A stretch of DNA of 64,000 bases, taken from NCBI RefSeq assembly GCF_000801335.2, contig NZ_JSEH01000014.1, positions 62,001 to 126,000 of the forward strand. Direction: 5' to 3'. The stretch comes from Desulfovibrio sp. TomC. GTDB taxonomy: Bacteria > Desulfobacterota > Desulfovibrionia > Desulfovibrionales > Desulfovibrionaceae. Made by a program: the position numbers and the translations under genes. Positions 36,152 to 46,000 of this stretch are shown in pieces (the first letter of the stretch is position 1; every line of letters starts with the position of its first letter). A model generated the notes under the pieces. It ran no database searches. It was not told the DNA's origin and saw only the letters and a program-made list of their open reading frames with translations.

Positions 36152-36203
36152 CGTAAATCCTCTTCATTTCTTGTTTTGCCCCAAAGATAGCTACCAAGTC
36201 TCA

Positions 36204-36431
36204 CTACAGCTTCAACAGGCAATAGCCATCAGATATTATTTTAGCTTCAATCTCTTTGTAGCGCAAAGCTATAATTTCTGTTTCCTTTGATTGCTCGCGG
36301 GAATTTCGCAAAAATTGAATTTTCCCTAGATGTTCGATCACCCCCTCGGGAACTCCCGAGATGTTGCCTTTTTCTTTCGTAAAAAGATATATTCTAGGGT
36401 TGTTCTTGCTTTGATGAATCGCAAATATCAT
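36204..36431 (-). CDS. YcgL-domain-like small protein
   Basis: A 75-residue protein from the ATG at 36431 (CGGAG 7 nt upstream); the longer frame adds 9 residues. The pattern NPRIYLFTKEKGNISGVPEG, then IEHLGK, and the end ISDGYCLLKL resemble the YcgL family (YLFV, VPE, LL..FG, GYYLQLP). Function in that family is unknown. It marks the start of the AT-rich stretch and is separate from the recD2 unit. Confidence 0.5.
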   Translation of the reverse strand: MIFAIHQSKNNPRIYLFTKEKGNISGVPEGVIEHLGKIQFLRNSREQSKETEIIALRYKEIEAKIISDGYCLLKL

Positions 36432-36566
36432 AAACAGCTCCGCAACAAATAAGCGCAATGCTTACTCTGTCTGTCATTAAATAATAATATCACAACATTT
36501 TAATCACACAAGCATCTAATACCAGCGCTTGGAGATTGTGCGACATCTCCAGGCGCTGTGCGATAG

Positions 36567-37265
36567 CTATTGAGGCATACCAGTATCGACGTCGCAAAAT
36601 TTTAGGCCCGATAGTTTTTCGCATCTTTCTTCAAAAGCTTTATCATCAAAATGCATGGCTATCTCAGGATACTTGCTGAAGACAGCTAGGTCTGTAACAA
36701 CCTCCAAGACAGATAAGCACCGGTTGTAATCACTAAACTCAGCACCTCTCTTGGTCAGCTCAACTCGCAGCATTTCGATATAATTTCGCGCATAACAATA
36801 ATTTGATTCTCGACACTTAATGTACTCAACTATTATTGGCAATAGCTTGTCCCGTGATATCTCATGCCGCCAGCACGTATCCTTGGTTGGCGTTATAATG
36901 CCAAACTTCCTCGACATCACCTCGTCATATGCATCGAGTGCGCGCAGTATCAATATATCTGAATCGAAGTCTTTAATCTTAAGCACGAATGATTTGCAAA
37001 ATTCGTACGCAAACATTGACTCACTGCTTAATTCCTTCACCACTTTCTTATTTGATCTGTCCAGGTGGCTATATTTGGCTTTCTTGAATTCATTAGATTT
37101 TTCAAGCCACATAATTTTTGATCTATTAAAAAATCTCCACTTCTTTTTTTTATAACCTGAACTTACCGTCATGTCAGGCTCACCATACAATCTTTTGGCC
37201 ATCTGAAGCGACCACCCTCTCTTTATCAACTCGTCCATCGAAATGTACCCATATTCAAAATTCAT
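36567..37265 (-). CDS. Hypothetical protein, 232 residues
   Basis: The ATG at 37265 is preceded by AAGGAGG, so a longer frame from 37340 is rejected. The protein is charged, mixed alpha/beta in appearance, with no membrane segment and no motif I recognise; the N-terminus (GYISMDELIKRGWSLQMAKRL) could be a small helix-turn-helix-like fold that reads DNA or pairs with other proteins. AT-rich codons match the neighbouring genes. Confidence 0.65.
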   Translation of the reverse strand: MNFEYGYISMDELIKRGWSLQMAKRLYGEPDMTVSSGYKKKKWRFFNRSKIMWLEKSNEFKKAKYSHLDRSNKKVVKELSSESMFAYEFCKSFVLKIKDFDSDILILRALDAYDEVMSRKFGIITPTKDTCWRHEISRDKLLPIIVEYIKCRESNYCYARNYIEMLRVELTKRGAEFSDYNRCLSVLEVVTDLAVFSKYPEIAMHFDDKAFEERCEKLSGLKFCDVDTGMPQ

Positions 37266-37385
37266 ATAGTCCTCCTTGAATTCGTTATAATAAACTATAC
37301 ATAAAATAAAATTTTTTGCAATACCTATCTTAAAAATCAAGGGATATCTCTTTGTCTTAAAAAAAGTTCTTGCCCAGACGCTTTA

Positions 37386-38003
37386 TCAGCTAGCGACATC
37401 AATATTTCGACTTTCAATAAATTTATACAATGCTTGTCGGCTCACGCCAAGGATCTTTGCAACGGACGCCTTTGGCACTTTCAATGTCATGAGCCTCTTG
37501 ATCTCATCAACATGTTCATCCATTTTCGATTTTCCAAGACTACCTTTCTTGCGACCAAGGACCTTGCCTTGTGCCTTGGCGCGTTCAAGACCATTTTTTG
37601 TGCGCTGGCTCAGAAAGTCACGCTCAAGCTCAGCAAACATCCCGGACAGGTAGATGATACACTTGGATGCCATATCAGAGTCACTTCGGGTATTGATTCC
37701 CTGCTTGATGGCGATCAGCGCCACTTCCTTTTCCTTCAGTTGCTCCACTATCTGAACCATCTCCCCGAGCGAACGACCAAGCCGCGACAACTCGCTGACG
37801 ACAACGGTATCCCCTGGAGCCAAACGAGCCAGCAGTTCGTCAATGCGCCGTTCCTCCGTGGTCTTCCGGCTGGAAATCTCGACCTCCACGAATTCGTCAA
37901 CTCGGATGCCGGCCTGGTTGGCAAAATTTAAAATTTCCAAGCGTTGATTGTCCAGCTCCTGTCTAGATGTCGAGACCCTCAAATATGCCCAGGTCGTGCT
38001 CAT
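37386..38003 (-). CDS. Serine recombinase (resolvase/invertase family)
   Basis: A 205-residue small serine recombinase. WAYLRVSTSRQELDNQRLEIL carries the catalytic Ser (residue 11) and early Arg; DTVVVSELSRLGRSLGEMV and ERDFLSQRTKNGLERAKAQG contain the conserved Arg and the E helix; the C-terminus (VPKASVAKILGVSRQALYKFIESR) is the DNA-binding helix-turn-helix. Full length. Such enzymes resolve plasmid or transposon multimers or invert segments. Near-identical 13-bp repeats lie about 80 bp upstream. Confidence 0.93.
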   Translation of the reverse strand: MSTTWAYLRVSTSRQELDNQRLEILNFANQAGIRVDEFVEVEISSRKTTEERRIDELLARLAPGDTVVVSELSRLGRSLGEMVQIVEQLKEKEVALIAIKQGINTRSDSDMASKCIIYLSGMFAELERDFLSQRTKNGLERAKAQGKVLGRKKGSLGKSKMDEHVDEIKRLMTLKVPKASVAKILGVSRQALYKFIESRNIDVAS

Positions 38004-38083
38004 TTGTTGCTCCGTGGGTTGATGTCAACTTCAATGGCTATTCTATAATTTAAATGGACAATATCCGTCAACTAAAAATTGGC

Positions 38084-38132
38084 ATTTCGATTGACATAAA
38101 TGCACTGCTATGACGTTCGATTTCGGTTGACA
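38084..38132 (+). repeat. Paired 13-bp direct repeats upstream of the resolvase gene
   Basis: ATTTCGATTGACA (38084-38096) and ATTTCGGTTGACA (38120-38132) are 36 bp apart start to start. They lie where a resolvase res site would be expected, but I cannot show the usual dyad at the crossover point. Confidence 0.4.
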
Positions 38133-38530
38133 CTTTGATGGCAACCACCATGATTTGATCAGAAAATCGCTCGGTCGCTCGCCTTCAAATTTGCGCCAAC
38201 CCCAGTCACTCAAGCCGAACCTCTCCTGTCAAGCTCCTCCCTCTCGAGCGCACGAAAATGGTTGAGCAGTCAAGACCACTTTAGGGACCCGCTTTGGCTT
38301 CAAAGTGAGTCCGCCTGGAGACACGAGCAATCTAAGTTTATTCTAGGCTGTAGTATTTTAAAGACAGTCCACCACGTATTGCTTTCTGGTCATCCGCAAT
38401 ATGATATATTAGTTGCCCTTTATTTGAACTCTCAAGAAATCTTCATTGTAACACATACTTTCTGCTCAAAATGTAAAATCAATAGCAATAACATTTTGTG
38501 ACATACAAAGGCAATTTTACATATCCATTA
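38133..38530. other. Non-coding stretch between the resolvase and the next gene
   Basis: A 79-codon plus-strand ORF (38262-38501) has no recognisable features and no ribosome site. I see nothing else definite. Confidence 0.35.
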
Positions 38531-38565
38531 AAAACTGGCAGCACTCTATGCTGCCAGTTTTTTAG
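38531..38565. terminator. Bidirectional terminator
   Basis: AACTGGCAGCA and TGCTGCCAGTT form a perfect 11-bp stem with a 5-nt loop and T-runs on both outer sides. It lies just past the stop codon of the gene at 38584-39210. Confidence 0.85.
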
Positions 38566-38583
38566 TACGCTAACAAACAATAA

Positions 38584-39210
38584 TTACAGTAGCGAATATT
38601 GCACGAGATCTATTCCGAACAGCTCGTAGACAAAACGTCTTAATGCTAAACCCTGGACTCCGCAAAACTGTTCAGAATCTATCAAATCTTCTGTGAACTC
38701 TGTACCACCAGCACTACACCAACAATCAATGCTATCTTCGATTATTAATGCATAAAATTCATTAAACAAGTAGCAGTCCGAATTTTGCTCTTGCTGTTCA
38801 TAGAATTTGTACGCACTGAGCTTGTGTTGTTGTATTGCAAATTTGAACACAATCAATTCTTCTGCTAATTGGCGCAGGTCCTGTTTACTAAACATGTTAA
38901 GCTTTGATACATTATACACCATGTTGTATAATGCTTGTTCAAAAGCATGCTCAGAGGGCAATTCCGTTGCTGTCGAAGTATCGCCAATGCAAATCTCCAT
39001 TATTGCCTCTTGCTTATTCGAGATACACTCGACTGGCACAACAGGACTAAAGTTAACGCAATCAGATAAAGCTAATAATCGCTCGGTCTCTGCCGCTGAC
39101 TTCCCTGCTTCGTTACATGTCGCGATTATTGCTTTCTTGAAATTTTCCTTCATAAATGCCGGGGACAATACAAAATTTTCAACAAGCGTTTCACTTTCCT
39201 TAATTTTTAC
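38584..39210 (-). CDS. Hypothetical protein, 208 residues
   Basis: The ATG at 39210 is preceded by GGAGG, so the 15-residue extension from 39255 is rejected. The sequence is acidic and helical, with scattered Cys (for example DSIDCWCSAGG) and no known motif. It ends at a strong terminator and starts after a clear AT-rich leader, so it looks like a real single-gene unit of the AT-rich element. Confidence 0.6.
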   Translation of the reverse strand, partial: VKIKESETLVENFVLSPAFMKENFKKAIIATCNEAGKSAAETERLLALSDCVNFSPVVPVECISNKQEAIMEICIGDTSTATELPSEHAFEQALYNMVYNVSKLNMFSKQDLRQLAEELIVFKFAIQQHKLSAYKFYEQQEQNSDCYLFNEFYALIIEDSIDCWCSAGGTEFTEDLIDSEQFCGVQGLALRRFVYELFGIDLVQYSLL

Positions 39211-39415
39211 CATAAAAATATTCCTCCAAGATTTTTTTGAATCTGGCAACGCCAAACTTGAATCTAATAAACCATAAAAAAGGAATTAAGTCAAGAAAAA
39301 AATCGGTAGGCCCGTTAAAAACCAGAAATTGGATTTAGCTTGACTATAACTTTTAGCCAAATATAAATATAATACAAAAGTTGCATCGTTGTTGATTGAT
39401 TTATTATGCACTTGT
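39211..39415. other. AT-rich leader region
   Basis: It holds the probable promoter of the gene at 38584-39210, read leftward. No gene is seen. Confidence 0.35.
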
Positions 39416-39577
39416 AATTGCCATACTGCGGTCTTGCATGGCTACACCAACGCCCGACTGGAAGGCCTAAACGGTTACTTCTCGGAAGCTCGCGCCAGAG
39501 GCTATCGGAATGTGGCAAATTTCATCTCCATGATCTACTTGATCGCCGCCCTAATCGGCGATTTAATTGTTTTCTGA
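39416..39577 (+). pseudogene. ISL3-family transposase C-terminal remnant
   Basis: The frame reads TNARLEGLNGYFSEARARGY, then RNVANFISMIYLIAALIGDL, which matches the C-terminal segment of IS204/IS1001/IS1165-type (ISL3) transposases, ending at a TGA at 39575. The rest of the gene is absent. Its GC content is higher than that of the flanks. Confidence 0.75.
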
Positions 39578-39635
39578 ATTCCATTTGAAACATCGAAGAA
39601 CCCCTTTAAGCTAGTAGGCCTGGTTGAAATACAAC

Positions 39636-39667
39636 AAGGTCCCATCCCTCGAAAGGGATGGGACCTT
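39636..39667. terminator. Perfect hairpin downstream of the ISL3 remnant
   Basis: AAGGTCCCATCCCT pairs with AGGGATGGGACCTT around a CGAA loop (14-bp stem). No T-run follows on either strand, so it could be an IS-related structure rather than a terminator. Confidence 0.5.
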
Positions 39668-39745
39668 CGCCGGTCTTAAATAAATACACGGTATGCATGT
39701 GTTGATTTTAACTTCAAACCATACAAACAATTAAAGGCATTGCGG

Positions 39746-40057
39746 TTAAAAATTTTTTAAAAAATTTCTCTCGTAATTTTGCAGTTTGTCCAAAACAAAC
39801 CGCTTTAACCTTTTTTGTGTCCATTGTTCTTGGATGTTGTCCTGAAAAATAATCGACTTGACTTTATCGATATCGACAACCATACCTCTAAATGAAGCAA
39901 CATGCAATTTTGAGTTGCTAGCAATCAAATTCAAAAGCAAGGAAAACCATTCATTTTCATCACTATTTCCCTGCGAGTGCGTCAACATACTAACGGTTGA
40001 TCGACCAAATTTGTCATCGAATGCTATAAATGTCCTACCTGTCAAAGTAAACATGTT
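39746..40057 (-). CDS. Hypothetical protein, 103 residues
   Basis: The ATG at 40057 has AGGAG about 6 nt upstream and follows the formylglutamate-hydrolase-like gene by 5 nt, so it is the last gene of a three-gene operon. The protein starts MFTLTGRTFIAFDDKFGRS and ends in a basic helical segment (KRLKRFVLDKLQNYERNFLK). No family recognised. Confidence 0.6.
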   Translation of the reverse strand, partial: NMFTLTGRTFIAFDDKFGRSTVSMLTHSQGNSDENEWFSLLLNLIASNSKLHVASFRGMVVDIDKVKSIIFQDNIQEQWTQKRLKRFVLDKLQNYERNFLKNF

Positions 40058-40062
40058 GACTC

Positions 40063-40782
40063 CTAGTGTATCTGCGAATAAATTTTTCTTTTGTTGTTCT
40101 CGATTATGTCTTGGTGAATCGTACCGATACAATTCGCCAGAACTTTAAAGATATTGTCATAATACTTAAATCGAAGCACACGGCACAACTCGATTTGAAC
40201 AACCTTGAGATTCCGCCCATATCCTTTATACGCTGGCACACGTGGGTCGCCATTAATATGCCAATACAGGCACTTGCTGCCGACAAACTTGTTATTCAAC
40301 AATACATTATATTGACCGGAACAACTTAGCAATAACTTCAAATAATCAGCCATGTTGTCTTCACACAGTGCTCCCCAACGAGTGCCAATTTCGATGTCAA
40401 TAGATTTCAAATCAGTAGAGAAGCCATTTTTCATGCCGTGAAGCGAAATATACAAAAAGCAATTGTCAGCCAGCCCTTCCGTATTTAACACATTTTTATG
40501 TTTTAGGATGTGGTACAAAGCTTTACGTTGTTGTGCGTGGGCCTGGGCAGATACTTGGTTTTCGAAGTCAATGTCGCGGTTAAGGTCTGCAATTGTCCGA
40601 GGAATTAAACTTTGGATAACCCCAGCACCGGTAGCTTCAGCTAAATCATGCGACAATTCCAAAGTCCTCTCGTCGGACTCATTCGGCTCACCGGAACAGT
40701 GCGGGGCATCAATAATAACATGGACACGGGAATCCCCAGGCCAATACCTGACGTAGTCCATATATTTGTAGTTAACTTTCAC
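40063..40782 (-). CDS. N-formylglutamate amidohydrolase-like protein
   Basis: A 239-residue protein starting at a GTG 13 nt after the cyclotransferase gene. VIIDAPHCSGEP, then RTIADLNRD and LYISLHGMK follow the order of the zinc-binding and catalytic segments of N-formylglutamate amidohydrolases (FGase/HutG family), which cleave N-formyl amino acids. No histidine-degradation genes are near, so the substrate is likely different. The pairing with a gamma-glutamylcyclotransferase-like gene suggests handling of a glutamyl or blocked-peptide compound. Confidence 0.65.
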   Translation of the reverse strand: MKVNYKYMDYVRYWPGDSRVHVIIDAPHCSGEPNESDERTLELSHDLAEATGAGVIQSLIPRTIADLNRDIDFENQVSAQAHAQQRKALYHILKHKNVLNTEGLADNCFLYISLHGMKNGFSTDLKSIDIEIGTRWGALCEDNMADYLKLLLSCSGQYNVLLNNKFVGSKCLYWHINGDPRVPAYKGYGRNLKVVQIELCRVLRFKYYDNIFKVLANCIGTIHQDIIENNKRKIYSQIH

Positions 40783-40795
40783 GGCAACATTCTCG

Positions 40796-41188
40796 TTATT
40801 TATTGTTTTTTCGATTTAGCCAATCTCCGGACTGGACAATGGAGCCATGGTGGACGCCATAATAAAAATAAAGCCAGGCTAGCATATCGACACCATTATC
40901 TAAACGTACTGGCGTCATCTCACGGTGGTAGCCTTGGCGCTCGCCGTCCTGATGGCCTTCCAGCGAGTCCAGCGATTTGATCAATTTATTGTCCCAGACC
41001 ATAAACACTTCCCCTCTGATTAATGACATCTCTGGTTGCTTGTGGACGAAAGGAATCCCTGAAGAGGACATTGTGTACTTATTTGCGGTCGTCGCAGAAC
41101 CGACAAATTCAAATCCTTCTTTGCCGTCAAGTAGTCGCTGATAGTTTGACTGCCCCCGCCTAAGTGTCCCATAAACAAATAAATGCAT
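40796..41188 (-). CDS. Gamma-glutamylcyclotransferase-like protein (AIG2/GGCT fold)
   Basis: A 130-residue protein from the ATG at 41188, where MHLFVYGTLRRGQSNYQRLL is the classic family opening (YGTLR with a substrate-binding loop). The expected acidic residue is in SLDSLEGHQDG and the C-terminal strand is MLAWLYFYYGV. It cyclises gamma-glutamyl amines to 5-oxoproline in known members. A longer frame from 41260 is less likely. First gene of a three-gene operon in the AT-rich element. Confidence 0.85.
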   Translation of the reverse strand: MHLFVYGTLRRGQSNYQRLLDGKEGFEFVGSATTANKYTMSSSGIPFVHKQPEMSLIRGEVFMVWDNKLIKSLDSLEGHQDGERQGYHREMTPVRLDNGVDMLAWLYFYYGVHHGSIVQSGDWLNRKNNK

Positions 41189-41328
41189 CGGATTCACTTT
41201 CGTCTCTCCATTGGCTGAAATATATGGATCGTCGAATATACGTACCAAAAAATTTGTCAACTCGAATTTTTACTTTCATAAAAATAATTTTCAATAAAAC
41301 ATTTTGTAAAGACATGAGAGGTGTTTGT

Positions 41329-41643
41329 ATGATATTTGTATGCGATGTATGCGACAAAGATATTTCCGAAAATACTTATTTTTATTCGTTAAATTTAAAC
41401 TACGAAAAATTTCATGATTGCGGAATAGAAGTTGGCACGAGCAATTGTCTGCTCACCCTGTGCGACAGGTGCGTTGGCAAGCTGCCCGTTGCAAAACTCT
41501 TATCGTATGGCGTGCGGATGGGTGGTGAGACTGGTTGTGAACGGTATGAGCAGATCATGAGTGTCTTTAATGGCAAAGGGGATATTGCTGAGGACGATGA
41601 CGCAGCAAAGACCCGTCCAGCGCAAAATCTGACTTGCGAATAG
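41329..41643 (+). CDS. Small Cys-rich, zinc-ribbon-like protein
   Basis: A 104-residue protein from the ATG at 41329 (GAGAGGTG upstream). Two CxxC pairs, FVCDVCDK near the start and LCDRCVGK near residue 45, suggest a zinc-binding fold. The remainder is acidic and unstructured at the C-terminus. No family recognised. It is divergent from the cyclotransferase operon. Confidence 0.6.
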   Translation: MIFVCDVCDKDISENTYFYSLNLNYEKFHDCGIEVGTSNCLLTLCDRCVGKLPVAKLLSYGVRMGGETGCERYEQIMSVFNGKGDIAEDDDAAKTRPAQNLTCE

Positions 41644-41668
41644 TTGGCGCTGTATATATAAAGATCTT

Positions 41669-41884
41669 ATGGGGAGCGCCAAACCATTAAACAAGCCATG
41701 GGCAGTGCTAAAGGTTTCCCGACGTGATTATGAGACCGCAAAGCCCTGGAAGAAGACGCCCTTGTCGCGCAAGGAGTTCGATGAGCTGGTCCTCTCGCTT
41801 CCCGACGGGTTCCTTGACCAGTTACTCCTTGAAGCCGATGCCGAACGACTGGTCGAAGCAATGTTTGCTGTAGCAGAAAAATAA
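41669..41884 (+). CDS. Hypothetical protein, 71 residues
   Basis: The frame follows the zinc-ribbon-like gene by 25 nt and ends exactly at a strong terminator, which supports a real two-gene unit. The protein is charged and helical (SRKEFDELVLSLPDGFLDQL). No motif recognised; the ribosome site is weak. Confidence 0.5.
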   Translation: MGSAKPLNKPWAVLKVSRRDYETAKPWKKTPLSRKEFDELVLSLPDGFLDQLLLEADAERLVEAMFAVAEK

Positions 41885-41922
41885 AGGCCCCCAAGATCTG
41901 AAATGATCTAGGGGGCTTTTGG
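41883..41922 (+). terminator. Rho-independent terminator
   Basis: GGCCCCC and GGGGGCT, extended by AGATC and GATCT inside, form a long hairpin followed by TTTT. It terminates the two-gene unit from 41329. Confidence 0.85.
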
Positions 41923-41958
41923 ATTACAGCAACTTCTTAAGTCAGTGAAGATTGCTAT

Positions 41959-42507
41959 CTATTGATTCATGTCATTGAAACAATTCAAGGCAACGGATTC
42001 GATCCTGCCATTGGTCTTTACAAAGTCAAGGACAATAGAATTCTTTGTCGCCAGTGCTTTGAGTGCTCTATGGTACGACACCGGAATTCTGGCGTCATTT
42101 TCCTGGATGTTTCCAATTCTACTATTTAATTTGTTAATATAATTTAATATTAATTTGTAATTGACTCCGGAAGTAGAATCGAATTCTTGCTTCATGTAAT
42201 TCAAAAAATTCAACACAATATTTTCAACATCAGTCACTTTAATTTCTTCAATAACATCCGGTGATTTTGTTTCGGGTAACCATGCTATCAATCCCCAGGC
42301 GTGGCCATCGCCATAATCAAATTTAGCGACATTTATCAGTCCTCTTTTTTTTAATAAATGGAAAGCACGCCTAACGGAAACAAGATTTGACCGGGAGCGC
42401 GTCAGATCTAAATACTCAAGAACTTGATCCACGCCGATATAGGCGTCATCATTTAGTAGATAGATAATTGCTCGTTGTAATTTGCCTAGCCTAGTCATTG
42501 GCGTCAT
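41959..42507 (-). CDS. Winged-helix-type DNA-binding protein (putative)
   Basis: A 182-residue protein. The N-terminal 70 residues (LQRAIIYLLNDDAYIGVDQV, then RRAFHLLKKRGLINVAKF) have the pattern of a winged helix, and a similar second helical block follows near the C-terminus (ISYHRALKALATK-like). It overlaps the upstream small gene by 17 nt. It lies downstream of the giant replicase gene in the same direction and may be an accessory replication or control protein. The exact start is uncertain between two nearby ATGs. Confidence 0.6.
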   Translation of the reverse strand: MTPMTRLGKLQRAIIYLLNDDAYIGVDQVLEYLDLTRSRSNLVSVRRAFHLLKKRGLINVAKFDYGDGHAWGLIAWLPETKSPDVIEEIKVTDVENIVLNFLNYMKQEFDSTSGVNYKLILNYINKLNSRIGNIQENDARIPVSYHRALKALATKNSIVLDFVKTNGRIESVALNCFNDMNQ

Positions 42508-42829
42508 CTCTTAAGTGTGGATATTCGTGCAACATGATTCGCTTGTTTTTAAATGATAATCGCAATTTTCGACGTTGTTCTTGTTTGGCATACCCTTGGT
42601 CAATTGGTCTCGAGGCTGGATCTGGGATAATATCTTTATTTTTTATTAGTATAAGTTTTAGTCTGAAAATTTTATTCAAGTTTACTAAACATTTTTGTGG
42701 TGTATCACTTAATATATCAATGTCATGCTTAATTGAACCAGCTTTCAATATTAAATTATATAATTTTTTACTTTTCATTTTTTTCTCAAAATATTTTACA
42801 ATAGTTTTTTTCAAGAAAACAAAATTCAC
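42491..42829 (-). CDS. Hypothetical basic protein, 112 residues
   Basis: The frame opens with a GTG at 42829; an ATG at 42778 is an alternative. The product is very Lys- and Arg-rich (KQEQRRKLRLSFKNKRIML), suggesting nucleic-acid binding. It overlaps the start of the winged-helix gene, so the pair is likely coupled. About 230 bp separate it from the replicase stop codon. Confidence 0.5.
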   Translation of the reverse strand: MNFVFLKKTIVKYFEKKMKSKKLYNLILKAGSIKHDIDILSDTPQKCLVNLNKIFRLKLILIKNKDIIPDPASRPIDQGYAKQEQRRKLRLSFKNKRIMLHEYPHLRDDAND

Positions 42830-43062
42830 TTTCGGGCCTTTACTTTAACAATAGCAACAATCAATAACCGCTCTATAATTTATACTCGGTTCAAGCCGAG
42901 CTTCTTTATGCCTCAAATTTGGCGTATACGCGGCGTTTGAAGGAAGAGGGAGGGCAAAGGTCACCATGACCGGCAAAACGCAGCCAGCGGCCTTCTGTGT
43001 CGAAATAGCACTTGCCCACAAATTACTGGCCAAACCGGTCAAATCTGGGAAAATCCATGTAG

Positions 43063-46000
43063 CTAAACCTGCACAATGGTATCCTCTTCGGCCCAGGATC
43101 TGCGCATCGATGCCGCAACCGAGAAGCGGACGTTGCCAAAGTCCAACGATAAGCTATCCTCCATGGCCGCCTTCAGTTCGTCCATTCGGTTTCTGGCACC
43201 ATGCTCCGGCACCTGGATATAAACTGCATCGTAATGGTGGAGTAAAATATCTTCCTCTGGATGAATCAGTAAACCATTAACTTTCAGCAGCAATCGTTTA
43301 AAAGCGTCAGCTGCTGACCCTTGTACAACAAAATTAGAGATGGTTGAATCCTTGTCTTCATTACCTACAAGCAATATACGATGGTATTTTGTACATATTT
43401 TCCCGTGCTGTCTTGCTTTGTCAATGATCGCACGGTGAAATTGAAATATACCTGGAAACATGTCTCTGAAATATTGAAATATTTGGCCTGCCTCTTGGCG
43501 TTCAATTTGAAAATTACTGTCAAAGCACCGAGAAACAAGCGCATACTCACCACCTCCATTTATTGCAATATTAAACAATACCTTGCCAAACCATCTGTTA
43601 TTTAAACGCTCGTCCATTATTTTTTTTGAAATCTGACTTGCGACTTCCGAGTAAAGATCTTTTCCCGAGTTTAATAATTCTAATCCATAAGGCTCCCCTG
43701 AAAAACTGCAAATAATTGTTGGTTCAAAGTATTTGATGTCAAAGCAAAGTAAAACACAACCAAATTTCGGTTTGAATTCAGATCTATATTTTTTATCCAT
43801 TTTCGAAAGGTATTTAAATCCTATTCTTCCGGTAATTGTCTCTGAGAGGTTAGCCTCAGAGACAAATATCTTACTGAAGGCCGCCTCAGACAAAATTCTA
43901 TTATTTTTCTCAATATTCAAACAATTATTACCATTTTCTCCATTAGCTTTTATTATACCATTCAATTTATCAGCATCAACTGTAAATCCATTGCGACCAA
44001 TTATTGAGTGCAAATGCAGCATTTGGCACTCAAGTTGGTAAATATAAATAATTTTTTTGCTGACTATCAAGTCAATTTGCATTTGATATACTTTAAAAAT
44101 TGTTTTGCAAACTTTAAAACCGCCTTCACTCTGAAACTCTGAATTAAATTTTTGAAGTAAATTTTTAACACTGTTTGGCTTCAAGTATTTTTTACTATTG
44201 TTCAACAGTTTGTCAACGATCATTACGTCATGAATACTAGTTGTAATTTCAATTTTGCTTAATTTAAAACATGCTTGACCATCGTTTGTCACTATACAAT
44301 TGTATTCATGAAAAAAATTGTTGTCAATTCTTTCATTCGATTCGATTGTTACAAATTCGTTTTTTGAAAGCAGATGAACAATATTGCCCACAAAATATAC
44401 GATTATAACATTAAACTCTGAATCAATAAAATTTTCACTTTTATTTACAGCATACGATTTTGCTATTTTTACATCTACCAAACCAAGTTCTGAAAGTGTA
44501 TTATAAAAATACAATCCATTTGAATCAATTTCCATACCATCAATTTTTCTAAATTTAGAATATAAAGATGTTATTTTGTACTTGTCCATGTACTCAAACT
44601 CGTCCTTGAGCTGAGTCCGAAAATCCCGGGCCTGGTTTTTGTGTACAAAGTGCATAGGGAGATTAACTTCCCATTTGGTTTCACTTAAATAAAAGTACAA
44701 AGTGATCAATTTTAATATGATCAATTTCATTTTATTGATGTCAAATTGATCATTTTGATCATTTTCGAAAAGCATTAAATTGCAATCGATAGCCGAGTCT
44801 ATTTCCATTATAGTATATATAATGGTACTAGACTGAGCTTCTCCTTCGGAATCAATGATTTTAAATTTTTTTAATTGTACAAGTAAATGTGAAATTAAAT
44901 TGTAGGTACTAGATATGCTTCGAGGACAAGTACTAGTAACTTCTGTCCCCCCATAATCAGGCCCGGCTGACAAAGACTGAGCTTTATATTGCTCAACTAC
45001 TTCACCTAGTTTATCAAATACCGACTTACGAAGTTGAGTGGCTTTTGTTTCAGAATCTGTTGTAGCTATCCCAGCTATATATTCCAATATAATATCATAA
45101 AATCCAAAATAATCGATAAATTTACGTAACCGAGCGATAGCCGTTCCTACGGGATCTTCTCTCCGCTTGAAAGATATTGTTTGAGATGGACCTGGAAGTG
45201 AAGATGGATAGCAATTGCCCGCGACAACCAGCTCTACAGGCTGGTTGTCCTTAAGTACGGGTCTAGTTCTGTGGACAATTTGAAGAAGTTCATTCTCCAT
45301 GCCCATATATGCCCAACTGTCACGCAGGCCGTCTTGTTCCACCCCTGGAAACAAAATATGGGCATCCTGCCAGGCGGCGTTAATATTCGGGAAGGGGAGA
45401 CCAAAAACGAAGATGGCACCAAACTCTTTAAATTGATTTGTCCCTTTTTGGCCGAAGAAGTTGTAGAACTCAAACTGGATATTTGGTTTGATTGCTCTGC
45501 ATTTATTCAGCAATTTTCCACCATTGCTTTTAAATGAAACAACCAGTATTTTGTCTTGTTTGAAATGCGACAAACCAGTTTTGATTATTTCTTCAATTTC
45601 ACCTTCCTCGACATCTGTACTTTTTTTAATGGTTTTTTCTAAAAACAAAGAGTTGCACGTCCATTCAATGTCAATATTTAGAAATGGAATTGGCTTATTG
45701 CAAATATTGTCTACAATTATGCTGCTACCTGTGGCATCTAATAAAATGTATCTGCCGTCAAACTCAAGTGGCTTTTTAATATACTTAATGCAAAATTTTA
45801 TTATTCCATTGCTTTCAAACGACACGTGCGAAATCACGTCGTCTTCTATAAAACCAGACAACCATTTAATAACATTGTAGTTTATTCTAGAAGCGTAGAG
45901 ATCATTATACTTGAGCTTGAGCTTTGCAACAATTTCAGCAATAGCAGAAATCAACTCTTTACTTTCCATGCTCAATTTGGCGCTGACTAAATCCAATAAA

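Noticed and set aside
42845-43042. 65-codon ORF between the replicase and the basic protein gene
   Set aside because: GC-richer patch with a signal-like stretch but no ribosome site or family; treated as junction sequence.
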